Source: Saccharothrix sp. NRRL B-16348
GTDB lineage: Bacteria > Actinomycetota > Actinomycetes > Mycobacteriales > Pseudonocardiaceae
Assembly (NCBI RefSeq): GCF_001280085.1
Contig: NZ_LGED01000203.1
Location: forward strand, 17,704 to 81,703
Direction of reading: 5' to 3'
DNA length: 64,000 nt
In this document: piece by piece, positions 25,394-35,782 of the stretch
How positions within the stretch are numbered: the first letter of the stretch is position 1
Layout: every line of letters begins with the position of its first letter
Notes under the pieces: generated by a model
What the model saw: only the letters and a program-made list of their open reading frames with translations
What the model was told of the DNA's origin: nothing
Databases searched by the model: none
Program-made: the position numbers and the translations under genes

Positions 25394-26098
25394 TCAGTGC
25401 CCGCCGAGGTACGCCGCGCGCACCTGGGGGTCGTCCAGCAGCTCCGGACCGGGCGCGCTCTTCACGACCCGGCCGGTCTCCAGCACGTACGCGCGGTGGG
25501 AGAGCTTCAGCGCCTGCTGCGCGTTCTGCTCGACCAGCAGCACGGTCGTGCCGCGCTTGTTGATCTCCTTGATGATCTCGAAGATCTGCGCGATGAGCAT
25601 GGGCGCGAGGCCCATCGACGGCTCGTCGAGCAGGAGCACCTTCGGCTTGGTCATCAGCGCCCGGCCGATGGCGATCATCTGCTGCTCGCCGCCGGACATG
25701 GTGCCGCCGAACTGGCTCTTGCGCTCCGCGAGCCGCGGGAACAGCTCGTAGACCTCGGCCAGGTCGGCGTCGAGCGCGTCCTTGCGGGTGAAGGCGCCCA
25801 TCAGCAGGTTCTCCTGCACCGTCATGCCGGGGAACACACCGCGGCCTTCCGGTGACTGGCCGATGCCCGCCACGACCCGCTTGTGGCCGGGCATCTTGGA
25901 GATGTCCTGGCCGTTGAACAGCACCTGGCCGCTGGTCAGGGGGCGCAACCCGGAGATGGTCTTCAGCGTGGTCGTCTTGCCCGCGCCGTTGGCGCCGATG
26001 AGCGAGACGATCTCACCGTCCTCGACCTGCAGGCTGATGCCCTTGATCGCGGCGATCTTGCCGTAGTGGACGTGGATGTCCTTGAGCTCAAGAAGCAT
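25394..26098 (-). CDS. livF: Branched-chain amino-acid ABC transporter ATP-binding protein LivF
   Basis: 234 residues. Walker A is GANGAGKTT (near residues 35-43), signature MSGGEQQMIAIGRALM, Walker B VLLLDEPSMGLAP. The start LLELKDIHVHYGKIAAIKGISL and the missing extra segment before the signature identify the LivF subunit (shorter than LivG). The gene overlaps the end of livG by 11 bp and is last in the liv operon. It drives uptake by hydrolysing ATP together with LivG. Confidence 0.97.
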   Translation of the reverse strand: MLLELKDIHVHYGKIAAIKGISLQVEDGEIVSLIGANGAGKTTTLKTISGLRPLTSGQVLFNGQDISKMPGHKRVVAGIGQSPEGRGVFPGMTVQENLLMGAFTRKDALDADLAEVYELFPRLAERKSQFGGTMSGGEQQMIAIGRALMTKPKVLLLDEPSMGLAPMLIAQIFEIIKEINKRGTTVLLVEQNAQQALKLSHRAYVLETGRVVKSAPGPELLDDPQVRAAYLGGH

Positions 26099-26860
26099 CT
26101 TCGGACACCCCCAGGTACGCCTCGATGACCTTCGGGTTGTTCTGCACCTCTTGCGGGAGCCCTTCTGCGATCAGCTGGCCGAAGTCCAGCACCGCCACGC
26201 GGTCGCTGACGCCCATGACCAGGCTCATGTCGTGCTCGATCAGCAGCACGGTCCGGCCGCTGTCGCGGATCTTGCGGATCAGCGCCTGCAGCGATTCCTT
26301 CTCGGCCGGGTTCATGCCGGCCGCGGGCTCGTCCAGCAGCAGCAGCTTCGGGTCCGTGGCCAGCGCGCGGGCGATCTCGAGCCGCCGCTGGTCGCCGTAG
26401 GGCAGGTTCTTCGCGGTCTCGGTCATCCGGCCGGGGATGCCGACGAAGTCGAGCAGCTCCCGGGCCAGCTCACGGCCGCGCTTCTCCTCCTTGCGGTGCC
26501 AGGGCAGGCCGAGCGTGGCGCCGATCGCACCGGTCTTGTGGTGCGCGTCCGCGCCGACCATCACGTTCTCCAGCGCCGACATGTTGTGGAACAGCCGGAT
26601 GTTCTGGAACGTGCGGGCGATGCCCTGCTTGGTGATCTTGAACCGCTTGGTGCCGTCGAGCCGGGCGCCGTTGAACAGCACCTGGCCCTCGGTGGGCTGG
26701 TAGACGCCGGTGACCACGTTGAACACGGTGGTCTTGCCCGCGCCGTTGGGCCCGATCAGGGCAAAGATCTCGCCCTGGCCGACGCTGATCTTCGCTTCGC
26801 GGAGCGCGACCACGCCGCCGAAGCGCATGGTCACGTTGTCCAGCTGAAGGACGGGAGTGC

Positions 26861-26864
<4 letters not shown>
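26088..26864 (-). CDS. livG: Branched-chain amino-acid ABC transporter ATP-binding protein LivG
   Basis: 258 residues from GTG 26864. Walker A is GPNGAGKTT, signature LPYGDQRRLEIARALATDPK (the LivG form of LSGGQ), Walker B LLLLDEPAAGMNP, switch LIEHDMSLVM. The start LQLDNVTMRFGGVVALREAKI and the RLFHNMSALENVMVGADAHH insert are typical of LivG. The start overlaps the livM stop by 4 bp (GTGA) and the end overlaps livF. Confidence 0.97.
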
Positions 26865-28020
<1,156 letters not shown>

Positions 28021-28024
<4 letters not shown>

Positions 28025-28983
28025 GCGCGGGCCTTCTGCAGGGATTCGCCGAGGATGCCGGTCGGGCGGAACATCAGCACGATCACCAGCACGGTGAACG
28101 CGATCACGTCCTTCCACTCCGAACCCAGGAAGATCGCGCCCCAGTTCTCGATGAGGCCGAGCACGATACCGCCGAGCAGCGCGCCGCGCAGGTTGCCGAT
28201 ACCGCCGAGCACCGCCGCCGTGAACGCCTTGATGCCGAGCACGAAACCGACGTTGAAGACGGTGTTCTCGAACTCCATCAAATACAGCGCGCCCGCGACG
28301 CCCGCCATCGCGCCACCGAGCAGGAACGTGACCCGCACGATGTTGTCGATGCTGACGCCCATGAGCACCGCGGCTTCGGGGTCCTGGGCGGTGGCGCGGA
28401 TGCCGCGACCGATCTTGGTCTTGTTCACCAGCCGGTCCAGCGCGATCATCATGATGACCGCGGCGACCACGACGATGATGTGGTCGGTGCGCACCGCCGC
28501 GTTGCCGATGGTGAACACCGTGTCGCGGTCGACGATGCGCGGCGCGGACTGCTGGTTGCGCCCCGCGTTGCCGGTCAGCCAGGGAATGATGACCAGCGCG
28601 AACAGTTCCTGGAGGAACAGCGACGCGCCGATCGCGGAGATGAGCGCGGTGAGCCTGGTCGCGCCCTTGCGGCGCAGCGGCCGGTAGGCCACCACCTCCA
28701 GCAGCATCGCGGCGCCGCCGGAGATCGCCGCGGACGCCACGATGATCAACAGCATCACGCCGAACAGGGCGAACCCGGTCAGCGGCGACGCGGGCGCGAT
28801 CGCCGTGATCACCACGAGCGACGTGAACGTGCCGATCATGAAGATCTCGGAGTGCGCGAAGTTGATCAGACGCAGCACGCCGTAGACCATCGTGTAGCCG
28901 AGGGCGATGAGCGCGTAGATGGAGCCGAACACCAGTCCGCCCACCGTGCTGGGCAGGAACTGGTTGAGGAAATCATCAAGCAT
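28021..28983 (-). CDS. livH: Branched-chain amino-acid ABC transporter permease LivH
   Basis: 320 residues. Hydrophobic throughout with roughly eight helices; conserved LivH elements are GLVFGSIYALIALGYTMVYGVLRLINFAHSEIFMIG and GRGIRATAQDPEAAVLMGVSIDNI, the latter being the ATPase-coupling loop. AAVLGGIGNLRGALLGG closes the domain. It is 128 bp downstream of livK, with a strong hairpin in between that probably reduces read-through so the binding protein is made in excess. Confidence 0.97.
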
Positions 28984-29034
28984 GACAGGTTTGCCTCACG
29001 AGACGGGCGGGGAGAGAAACTTCGCCAAAGTGGT

Positions 29035-29075
29035 GGGGAGCGGGAGCTGTCGTACCCACGACACTCCCGCTCCCC
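29035..29075. terminator. Hairpin between livK and livH (partial terminator)
   Basis: GGGGAGCGGGAG-C-TGTCGT pairs with ACGACA-CTCCCG-CTCCCC: 18 bp with a one-base bulge and a four-base loop. It has no U tract. Its place between the binding-protein gene and the first permease gene suggests attenuation rather than full termination. Confidence 0.8.
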
Positions 29076-29111
29076 AGCGCGCTAGCTTGCTTGCCTGATC
29101 CGTCCCGCAGA

Positions 29112-30287
29112 TCAGCCTTCCAGCTTCGCTTCCTCCGCCGGACCCAACAGCTTCACCTTGCCGTCGACGACCTGGTAGATGAAGATCGCGTTGTTCTCCG
29201 GCTCACCGTTCGCCTTGAACTTGAGCGGCTTGGAGACGCCCTCGAAGCTGACGGTCTTCAGGAACTCGTTGATCTTCTCACCGGTGGTGTTGCCCGCCTC
29301 GACGGCCTTGATGAACGACGTCGCGGCGTCGTAGCCCTCGGTCGCATAGATGGCCGGGTCGACGTTGGCGCTCTTCTTGTAGTTCTCGAAGAACGTCTTC
29401 AGCGCGCCGGTCACGTCGGGCGTCGGGATGTTGCACGGGCAGGCGAGGACGGCGCCCTCGGCGGCCGCGGTGCCCGCACCCGTGACGAGCTGCTGGTCGA
29501 GCGAGCCGTCACCGGAGGCGAACGTGGCCTTGACCCCGCCGTCGCGCAGCTGCTTGAGCAGCCGGCCGGCCTGCGCGTAGTAACCACCGAAGACGATCAC
29601 GTCGGGGTTCGACGCGGCGACCTTCGTGACCGTGGACGAGTAGTCGGACGCGTCCTTGGAGAACTTGTCGGTCTCGACCGCCACGTTCGAGTCCTTGAAC
29701 GACTTGGCGACCGCGTCGGCCAGGCCGACGCTGTACTCCTGGTCGTCGGACAGGACGAACGCCTTCTTCGGGCTCTTCGCCTTCACCAGGAATTCGGCGA
29801 TGCCGGGGCCCTGGTCGGCGTCGTTCGCCACGACGCGGTGCCAGTAGGTCCAGCCGTTCTGGGCCAGACCGGGGTTCGTGGCCGACGGCGAGACGCTGGG
29901 GATCTTGCCCTCTTCCAGCTGGCCGCCGATGGCCTTGGACTCACCGGAGAAGGCCGGGCCGATGAGGGCCACGATCTTGTCCTGCGTGATGGCCTTCGTG
30001 ATCAACGAGGTGGCCTGGTCCGCCTTGCCCTGGCTGTCGTACTGCACCAGCTCGATCTTGACCTTGGGGTTCTTGGCGTTGTACTCGTTGACCGCCATCA
30101 CCGCGCCGTTCCGGGGCGGGATCACGATCGCCGCGTTCTCACCGGTGAGGTCACCCATGAACCCGATCTTGACCGAGGTGACGTCGCCACCAGCATCGCC
30201 ACCGCCGCCGCCTCCGGCACAAGCCGCGAGCACCAGCGACGAAGCCGCCGCCAGCGCCAGAACTCGGCCGAGTCGTGCTCCTGACAC
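29112..30287 (-). CDS. livK: Branched-chain amino-acid ABC transporter substrate-binding lipoprotein
   Basis: 391 residues from GTG 30287, chosen because GGAGG lies seven bases upstream; an ATG five codons earlier (30302) would place that GGAGG inside the gene. Signal LALAAASSLVLAACAGG has the lipobox LAAC. The mature protein is a type I periplasmic-binding fold (Peripla_BP_6): VKIGFMGDLTGENA, ALIGPAFSGESKAIGG, VVANDADQGPGIAEFL and YATEGYDAATSF. It captures branched-chain or related amino acids for LivHMGF. A long glycine run follows the lipid anchor as a spacer. Confidence 0.95.
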   Translation of the reverse strand: MSGARLGRVLALAAASSLVLAACAGGGGGGDAGGDVTSVKIGFMGDLTGENAAIVIPPRNGAVMAVNEYNAKNPKVKIELVQYDSQGKADQATSLITKAITQDKIVALIGPAFSGESKAIGGQLEEGKIPSVSPSATNPGLAQNGWTYWHRVVANDADQGPGIAEFLVKAKSPKKAFVLSDDQEYSVGLADAVAKSFKDSNVAVETDKFSKDASDYSSTVTKVAASNPDVIVFGGYYAQAGRLLKQLRDGGVKATFASGDGSLDQQLVTGAGTAAAEGAVLACPCNIPTPDVTGALKTFFENYKKSANVDPAIYATEGYDAATSFIKAVEAGNTTGEKINEFLKTVSFEGVSKPLKFKANGEPENNAIFIYQVVDGKVKLLGPAEEAKLEG

Positions 30288-30565
30288 CGGAATACCTCCC
30301 ATGACACCAACCATCCCGCCGGTAGGCGGAGCCCTCACACGAGGGCGTGGGTTAGGGAGGGAACGTAGCTTCAGTTGAGTTCGCTGAACAGGTGGTCTTA
30401 CTGCTCTGTGTCCACATCGTGACGGTAGTCACCGGAAAATGCCCCGATGTTAACCACCTCAAATCCAGCTCAAATCGCCGCAGGTCACAAGGTCAATGCG
30501 GGCAGTAACCAAGAATGACCTGACGGTCTGTCCGATACTCGAACGTGTATCACTCGCGGGGATAG

Positions 30566-31171
30566 TCACCCGAAGTTTTCGATGACGGCTTCGGCCACGG
30601 CCTTCATGGTGGTACGGCGATCCATCGCGGTGCGCTGCACCCACCGGAATGCCTCGGGCTCCGACAGACCCTGCTTGGTCATCAGCAATCCCTTGGCGCG
30701 TTCGACGACCTTGCGCGTCTCCAGCCGCTCGGTGAGCCCGGCGACCTCGTTCTCCAGCGCCTGCAACTCCGCGAACCGGCTCATCGCCAACTCGATCGCG
30801 GGCACCAGGTCGCGCTTGGCGAACGGCTTGACCAGGTAGGCCATGGCGCCCGCGTCACGCGCGCGTTCCACCAGGTCCCGCTGGCTGAACGCGGTGAGGA
30901 TCACGACCGGCGCGATGCGCTTGCCCGCGATCACCGACGCGGCCTCGATGCCGTCGACCTTGGGCATCTTCACGTCCATGATGACCAGGTCGGGCCGCAG
31001 CTCGGTGGCCAGCGTGACCGCCTCGTCGCCGTCGGCGGCCTGCCCGGCCACCTCGTACCCTTCCTCGCGCAGCATCTCGACCAGGTCGAGGCGGATGAGG
31101 GCTTCGTCCTCGGCCACGAGCACGCGCCGGGGCGCGACCTCGGGCTGGGCCTCGGCAGCCTGATGGGTCAC
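30566..31171 (-). CDS. pdtaR: ANTAR-domain response regulator, PdtaR orthologue
   Basis: 201 residues. Receiver domain residues about 16-130: acidic VLVAEDEALIRLD, phospho-acceptor VIMDVKMPKVDG, LTAFS and VKPFAKRDL. The C-terminal ANTAR RNA-binding domain (about 135-200) ends LLMTKQGLSEPEAFRWVQRTAMDRRTTMKAVAEAVIENF. The mycobacterial protein (Rv1626) is phosphorylated by PdtaS and antiterminates by binding paired hexaloop RNA hairpins; the same is inferred here. It lies downstream of polA in mycobacteria too. No pdtaS gene is in the window. Identification is firm. Confidence 0.95.
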   Translation of the reverse strand: MTHQAAEAQPEVAPRRVLVAEDEALIRLDLVEMLREEGYEVAGQAADGDEAVTLATELRPDLVIMDVKMPKVDGIEAASVIAGKRIAPVVILTAFSQRDLVERARDAGAMAYLVKPFAKRDLVPAIELAMSRFAELQALENEVAGLTERLETRKVVERAKGLLMTKQGLSEPEAFRWVQRTAMDRRTTMKAVAEAVIENFG

Positions 31172-31338
31172 CGGGGTCCTCCTGACACTCTGACGGCGGC
31201 TCGACGCGGTCGCGTCGGACGAAACCGCAGTCTACCGGCGTGCACCGCCCGGTCCGCGCGGTTGGGCCGTGATCACGGCCACCGGCGACGACTTCGTCGG
31301 TTCGGCCCCCTCCGCTCGACCGAACGCCGTGGGTGAAC

Positions 31339-31373
31339 ACCTCCCCGGGCAGGTGTCACCCGCCCGGGGAGGT
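31339..31373. terminator. Hairpin terminator after the gene ending at 31378
   Basis: ACCTCCCCGGGC and GCCCGGGGAGGT, perfect 12-bp arms with an 11-base loop. It begins 5 bp after the stop codon of the minus-strand gene, a good position for rho-independent termination. Confidence 0.8.
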
Positions 31374-31377
31374 CCGC

Positions 31378-32352
31378 TCACCGGACCGCCTGCGGCGGCT
31401 CCCACCAGCCCGTGACGCCCTCCGGCCACTCCACCGCGGCCAGCGCCTCCTCGTGGTCGGGGTCCGGGCCGTCGACTTCGCGCAGGAAAAGGTCGTACCA
31501 GCCGGTCGACACGCCGAGGCCGCCGCCGACGCTGGGCACCTCCACCGCGCCGGGCAGCCCGAACACCGGGTGCAGCAACTGGTCGGCCACCTTCGGCACG
31601 CCGAGGCTCGCGGGCCACTCGACCCACCACCGGTCGCCCTGCGCCAGCGCGCGCACCCACGGCGCCGCGCTGAACAGGTGGTACCGGCGCAGCACGGCGC
31701 TGCCGACGCCCGTCGGGTACGGCGTCTCCGCCAAGTGGTCGCGCTCGACGGCGGTCAGCGGGCCGTCGATGAACGTGCCGCCCAGGTTGCGGCCCTTGAG
31801 CAGGTTGCGCACGTACTTCAGGCCGTCCGCCCACGCCCGCTCGTCCACGCCCGCGAGGTGCACGGCCGGTGGGTTCGCCGCGTCGAGCCCGATCAGCCGC
31901 AGCTCCACCGACCGCGGGTGGTGGACGACGCGCAGACCGGCCACGCCCGCCACCCACGACTCGTCGTAGCGCGGCAGCAGCTCGTACAGCAGCGGCCCGA
32001 GGGCGTGTTCGGTGAGATGCACGCGCGGGTGCGCGCCCGGCTCGACCGCGCGGAACGCGTGGGCCGGCCGCAACATGCTCGCGGGCGGGCGCAGCTGCAG
32101 GTGCGCGCCGGCGTCCAGACCCGCTTGCAGCACCACGCACTCCAGCGCGCGCTGGTCGTCGTCCTCCGCGTCGGGCAGGAACAGGCCGCGCACGTCGGCT
32201 TGGCCGCGCAGCGCGTCGACCACGCGTTCGCGGCGGTCGTCGGGCAGCCCGTGCAGCACCGCTTTCACCGCGGGCACGGCTTGGGTGAGGTTCTCGCCGG
32301 TGTACTTCCGGCGTAGGTCGACCAGCTGTTCGGTCAACGACGATCGCGCCAT
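31378..32352 (-). CDS. Uncharacterised actinobacterial protein
   Basis: 324 residues from ATG 32352 (MARSSLTEQLVDLRRKYTGENL). I do not recognise the family. The protein is soluble, with no signal or transmembrane helix. The start resembles a small group of actinobacterial proteins beginning with an (R/K)RYTGE-type motif. Visible blocks: LPDAEDDDQRALECVVLQAGLDAGAHLQLRP; HPRVHLTEHALGPLLYELLPRYD; LLKGRNLGGTFIDGPLTAVERDHL; WYDLFLREVDG. Tryptophans cluster near the C-terminus (WVEWP, WPEGVTGWWEPP). It is a monocistronic unit with its own terminator. A gene-neighbour argument is weak. Confidence 0.6.
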   Translation of the reverse strand: MARSSLTEQLVDLRRKYTGENLTQAVPAVKAVLHGLPDDRRERVVDALRGQADVRGLFLPDAEDDDQRALECVVLQAGLDAGAHLQLRPPASMLRPAHAFRAVEPGAHPRVHLTEHALGPLLYELLPRYDESWVAGVAGLRVVHHPRSVELRLIGLDAANPPAVHLAGVDERAWADGLKYVRNLLKGRNLGGTFIDGPLTAVERDHLAETPYPTGVGSAVLRRYHLFSAAPWVRALAQGDRWWVEWPASLGVPKVADQLLHPVFGLPGAVEVPSVGGGLGVSTGWYDLFLREVDGPDPDHEEALAAVEWPEGVTGWWEPPQAVR

Positions 32353-32574
32353 GGCAGTCCTCGCTCCCACCGCCCGGCTCGGCACGACAAGGACGCGTCA
32401 CGCGTCGGTCAACGGTCTTCGGTGGTACTCCATGAGCAGGGGTGCCCTCACCCCGCGGCGGATCGGCCACCCGGTTGCCGGGGAGTGGCTCCAGCCTCAC
32501 GTCTGCTCACACACGCCGCTTCCGACGATAGCGCACCGTTGCCCGCGAGGCGTCGCGTCCCTAGCGTCTGGCGC

Positions 32575-34158
32575 ATGGTGAGCGGGGCGGAGCGGTTGCT
32601 GGGTGTGCTGGCCGCGCACGGCGTCGAGGTCGTGTTCGGGTTGCCCGGTGTGCACAACCTGCCGGTGTGGGAGGCGTTGCGGACTTCGGGCATCCGGCTG
32701 GTCGGCGTCCGGCACGAGCAGACCGCGGTGTACGCGGCCGACGGCTACGCCCGCGCCACCGGCCGACTCGGCGTCGCGCTGGTGACCACCGGTCCGGGCG
32801 CGGCGAACTGCCTCGGCGCGACCGGCGAGGCGTACGCGTCCGGGTCGCCGGTGCTGGTGATCGCCACCGACATCCCGTCGACGCTGCGCCGTCCCGGCGA
32901 GTACCGCGGCACCCTGCACGAGACGCGTGACCAGCGGGCGATGTTCCTGCCGGTGGTGAAGGGCGGGTGGACGCTGCGCGCCGCCGAGTCGATCGGCGTC
33001 TACGCCGACAGCGCGGCGCTGCTGGCCGCCACCGCGCCGCAGGGGCCGGTGTACCTGGGCGTGCCGACCGACTTCCTCACCGCGGACGCGGGCGTGTGGA
33101 ACCGCATCCCGACCCGCGCGCCGGACGTGCCGGACGTGACGCCGGGCGTGGAGTTGGTGGCGGGCGCCGAACGTCCGCTGATCTGGGCCGGTGGCGGCGC
33201 CGCGCGGTCGGGCGCGGGCGCGGCGCTGGCCGCGTTGGCTTCGCGCGTCGGCGCGCCGATCGTCACCACGTACGGCGCGCGCGGGCTGGTCGACCACCCG
33301 CACGTGGTGCACGGGCCCGTGCACCTGCCGGAGGTCGGCGCGCTGTGGGACGAGGCCGACCTCGTCATCGGCGTGGGCAGCGACTTCGACGGGATGATGA
33401 CGCAGAACTGGCTGCAGCCCGCGCCGCCGCGGCTGCTGAACGTCAACGTGGAGACGATCCGCAACTACCGGCCCGACGTGACGTTGCGCGGCGACGCGCG
33501 GATGGTGGTGTCGGCGCTGGCCGACGCCGTGCCCGAGCGGCCGGACACCGGCGTCGCCTCCCGGGTGGCCGAGCTGAACGACCTGGTGCGCAAGGCGGTC
33601 GAGGCGGACGAGCCGGGCGCGGTGCCGTTGCTGGAGGCGCTGGAGGGGCACCGGGTGGTGGCCGACATGTGCGTCGCCGGGTACTGGGTCGGCGGGTTCG
33701 GCCGGATCACCCGGCCGCGCGGGCTGGCCTACCCCGTCGGGTGGGGCACGCTCGGCTTCGGCTTCCCCGCCGCGCTGGGTGCGGCGGTGACCGGGCGGGT
33801 GGTGGCGGTGTGCGGTGACGGCGGGTTCCTGTTCGCGGTCGGCGACCTGGCCACCGCCGCGCAGGAGCAGCTGCCGGTGACCGTGGTGCTCGTCGACGAC
33901 GGCGGGTACGGGATGCTGCGGCACGACCAGGCGCGGGCCGGGCACGAGCCGTTCGGCGTGGACCTGCGGTCGCCGGACTTCGTGGCGCTGGCCGGGAGCT
34001 TCGGCGTGGAGGCGTCCGTTGTGGACGGTTTCGGCGACGGGTTCCGCGCGCGCCTGGACGACTACGCGGCCCGGTCCGGGCCCAACGTGCTGGTGGTGCG
34101 CGCGGCGGCGTTGAAGCCACCGGTCACCACCTCACCCCGCTGGTACCGCAGGAGTTAA
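32575..34158 (+). CDS. Thiamine diphosphate-dependent enzyme (acetolactate synthase-like)
   Basis: 527 residues from ATG 32575. The N-terminal pyrimidine-binding domain has GVRHEQTAVYAADGYARATG with the catalytic Glu; the middle domain has APLIWAGGGAARSGAG-type blocks; the C-terminal pyrophosphate domain has CGDGGFLFAVGDLATAAQEQLPVTVVLVDDGGYGM, the GDG...NN-type Mg/ThDP motif with Asp-Asp at the end. The family holds acetolactate synthase, benzoylformate decarboxylase, glyoxylate carboligase and others. There is no FAD signature and no small subunit gene nearby, so a decarboxylase or lyase of unknown substrate is likely. It is followed at once by a DinB gene. Confidence 0.88.
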   Translation: MVSGAERLLGVLAAHGVEVVFGLPGVHNLPVWEALRTSGIRLVGVRHEQTAVYAADGYARATGRLGVALVTTGPGAANCLGATGEAYASGSPVLVIATDIPSTLRRPGEYRGTLHETRDQRAMFLPVVKGGWTLRAAESIGVYADSAALLAATAPQGPVYLGVPTDFLTADAGVWNRIPTRAPDVPDVTPGVELVAGAERPLIWAGGGAARSGAGAALAALASRVGAPIVTTYGARGLVDHPHVVHGPVHLPEVGALWDEADLVIGVGSDFDGMMTQNWLQPAPPRLLNVNVETIRNYRPDVTLRGDARMVVSALADAVPERPDTGVASRVAELNDLVRKAVEADEPGAVPLLEALEGHRVVADMCVAGYWVGGFGRITRPRGLAYPVGWGTLGFGFPAALGAAVTGRVVAVCGDGGFLFAVGDLATAAQEQLPVTVVLVDDGGYGMLRHDQARAGHEPFGVDLRSPDFVALAGSFGVEASVVDGFGDGFRARLDDYAARSGPNVLVVRAAALKPPVTTSPRWYRRS

Positions 34159-34159
34159 G

Positions 34160-34678
34160 GTGTCGAACATGAGTTCGAACGAACGCGTGTGGCCGGCGGC
34201 GGACGCCCACGACGAGCTGCGGCTGCTGACCGAGTTCCTGACCTTCCTGCGGCTGACCGCGGTGTCCAAGGTCGAGGGCCTGAGCTGGGAGGACGCCGCG
34301 GCCACGCCGATCCCGACGTCACCGGTGGTGAGCGCGCTCGGCGTGCTGCGCCACCTGACCGCGGTGGAGCGGTGGTGGCTGTCGATCGAGGCGGGCGGCG
34401 TCGAGCTGCCGTCGTTGTGGGGCGCGGACGCCGACGCGTCGTGGCTCCTGCACGAGGGCGACACGGTGGAGTCGGTGATCGCCGAGTACCGCGCCGAGTG
34501 GGAGCGGTCGGACAGCGCGCTCAAGGGCCTCGGGCCGGACGACCGCACCCGGGGCGACCACGACGGCAACGGCCGCACGGTGCGCTGGGTGCTCGCCCAC
34601 CTGGTGCAGGAGACCGGCCGGCACGTCGGCCACCTGGACTTCCTCCGCGAACTGGCGGACGGCGAGAAGGGCGAGTAG
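34160..34678 (+). CDS. DinB/DUF664 family protein
   Basis: 172 residues from GTG 34160 (GGAG six bases before; ATG 34169 is also possible). DinB-like four-helix bundle: ELRLLTEFLTFLRLTAVSKVEGLSWEDA, SALGVLRHLTAVERWWLSIE (His of the metal triad) and VLAHLVQETGRHVGHLDFLRELADG (two His). The DUF664 subgroup includes mycothiol- or bacillithiol-dependent transferases. It starts 1 bp after the stop of the ThDP enzyme gene. Confidence 0.87.
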   Translation: MSNMSSNERVWPAADAHDELRLLTEFLTFLRLTAVSKVEGLSWEDAAATPIPTSPVVSALGVLRHLTAVERWWLSIEAGGVELPSLWGADADASWLLHEGDTVESVIAEYRAEWERSDSALKGLGPDDRTRGDHDGNGRTVRWVLAHLVQETGRHVGHLDFLRELADGEKGE

Positions 34679-34690
34679 CACTCCGGGGTG

Positions 34691-34863
34691 GTCCGCGGTG
34701 GTGGAGCTGGTGGCCGCCGCCCGCGAGGCCTGGCGGCGCAGCGGGAGTAGGTGCCGTCGCCGGTCCACGGAGGCGGAGTTCGTGGCCGCCGCGGACCGGT
34801 GAGCCCTGGCGGCGCAGCGGGAGTTGGGGGCCGGCGCCGGTCCGCGGGCAGGCGGTGGCCACC
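34691..34863. repeat. Imperfect tandem repeat of about 72 bp
   Basis: Two copies and a partial third. Copy 1 starts GTCCGCGGTGGTGGAG (34691), copy 2 GTCCACGGAGGCGGAG (34764), and a third partial copy begins GTCCGCGGGC (34841). Shared parts include TGGCCGCCGC and CTGGCGGCGCAGCGGGAGT, found in copies 1 and 2. It fills most of the 270-bp gap between the DinB and protease genes. There is no long ORF; it may be an expanded gene remnant or a structured RNA/DNA site. Confidence 0.7.
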
Positions 34864-34948
34864 GTCGAGTGGCCGGTCGGGGCCGGTGATGACGCGAGCG
34901 GGTGAACGGGCGTGCGCCGTCCGGTGGCGGCTGATTGGATCAACGCCC

Positions 34949-35782
34949 ATGCGCCATCTGGTAGCGGTGCTCGCCGCGCTCCTGTTGTCCGTGTCCGCCC
35001 TCACCGCGCCGGCGTCCGCCGCGCCGGCCGCTCCGGCGCGCGTCGAGCTGGACTTCACCGGCGCCGTGTCGTTGAACGGCTGCTCGGGCGCGGTCGTCCG
35101 GCCGCCCGTCCACCAGCCGTCGGACCCCGCGCTGGTGATGACGAACGGGCACTGCGTGCGGTTCATGGAGCCCGAGGAGGTCATGGTCGACGTGCCCTCG
35201 GACCGGAAGTTCACGCTGCTCGACAGCTCCGGCGAGGACTCCCTCGGCACGCTGCGCGCGTCCGCGCTGGTGTACGCCACGATGTCCCGCACCGACGTCG
35301 CGCTGTACCGGCTCACGTCCACCTACGGCGAGGTCGAGGCGATGGGCGGCCGGGCGCTGGAGCTGTCGGCGGAGCACCCCGCCGCCGGCATCGACATCGG
35401 CGTGGTGTCGGGCTACTGGCGGCACGTCTACTCGTGCCGGGTGGACGGTTTCGTGCACGAGCTGCGCGAGGGCCGGTGGACCTGGCGCGACTCGGTGCGC
35501 TACACCGAGGACTGCCGCACCAGGGGCGGCACGTCCGGCTCGCCCGTGGTGGACGTGGCCACCGGCAAGGTGGTGGCGGTCAACAACACCGGCAACGAGG
35601 ACGGCGAGCGGTGCACGGACAACAACCCGTGCGAGGTCGACGCGACCGGTGAGGTGACCGTGCGCCAGGGCATCGGGTACGCGCAGCAGACGTTCCAGAT
35701 CGTGCCGTGCCTGACCGGGGGCGGCCGGGTGGACCTGACCGCCCCCGACTGCGGGCTGCCGCGACCGGCGGCCCGGAGTTAG
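34949..35782 (+). CDS. Secreted trypsin-like serine protease
   Basis: 277 residues from ATG 34949. Signal peptide MRHLVAVLAALLLSVSALTAPASAA. S1/V8-type catalytic triad: His in ALVMTNGHCVRF, Asp in MSRTDVALYRL, Ser in RTRGGTSGSPVVDV. Disulfide candidates: the Cys of NGCSG with that of NGHC, YSCRV with EDCRT, and others near the end. It resembles glutamyl endopeptidase-like or SpoIVB-unrelated extracellular proteases of actinomycetes. It ends 4 bp inside the convergent phospholipase gene's stop. Confidence 0.9.
   Translation: MRHLVAVLAALLLSVSALTAPASAAPAAPARVELDFTGAVSLNGCSGAVVRPPVHQPSDPALVMTNGHCVRFMEPEEVMVDVPSDRKFTLLDSSGEDSLGTLRASALVYATMSRTDVALYRLTSTYGEVEAMGGRALELSAEHPAAGIDIGVVSGYWRHVYSCRVDGFVHELREGRWTWRDSVRYTEDCRTRGGTSGSPVVDVATGKVVAVNNTGNEDGERCTDNNPCEVDATGEVTVRQGIGYAQQTFQIVPCLTGGGRVDLTAPDCGLPRPAARS

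Noticed and set aside
30481..30522. Inverted repeat CAGGTCA...TGACCTG in the gap between livK and pdtaR
   Set aside because: Arms are only 7 bp with a 28-base loop; chance occurrence is likely.
34691..34863. Possible CRISPR or IS end repeats
   Set aside because: Adjacent direct repeats without spacers, no terminal inverted repeats and no transposase.
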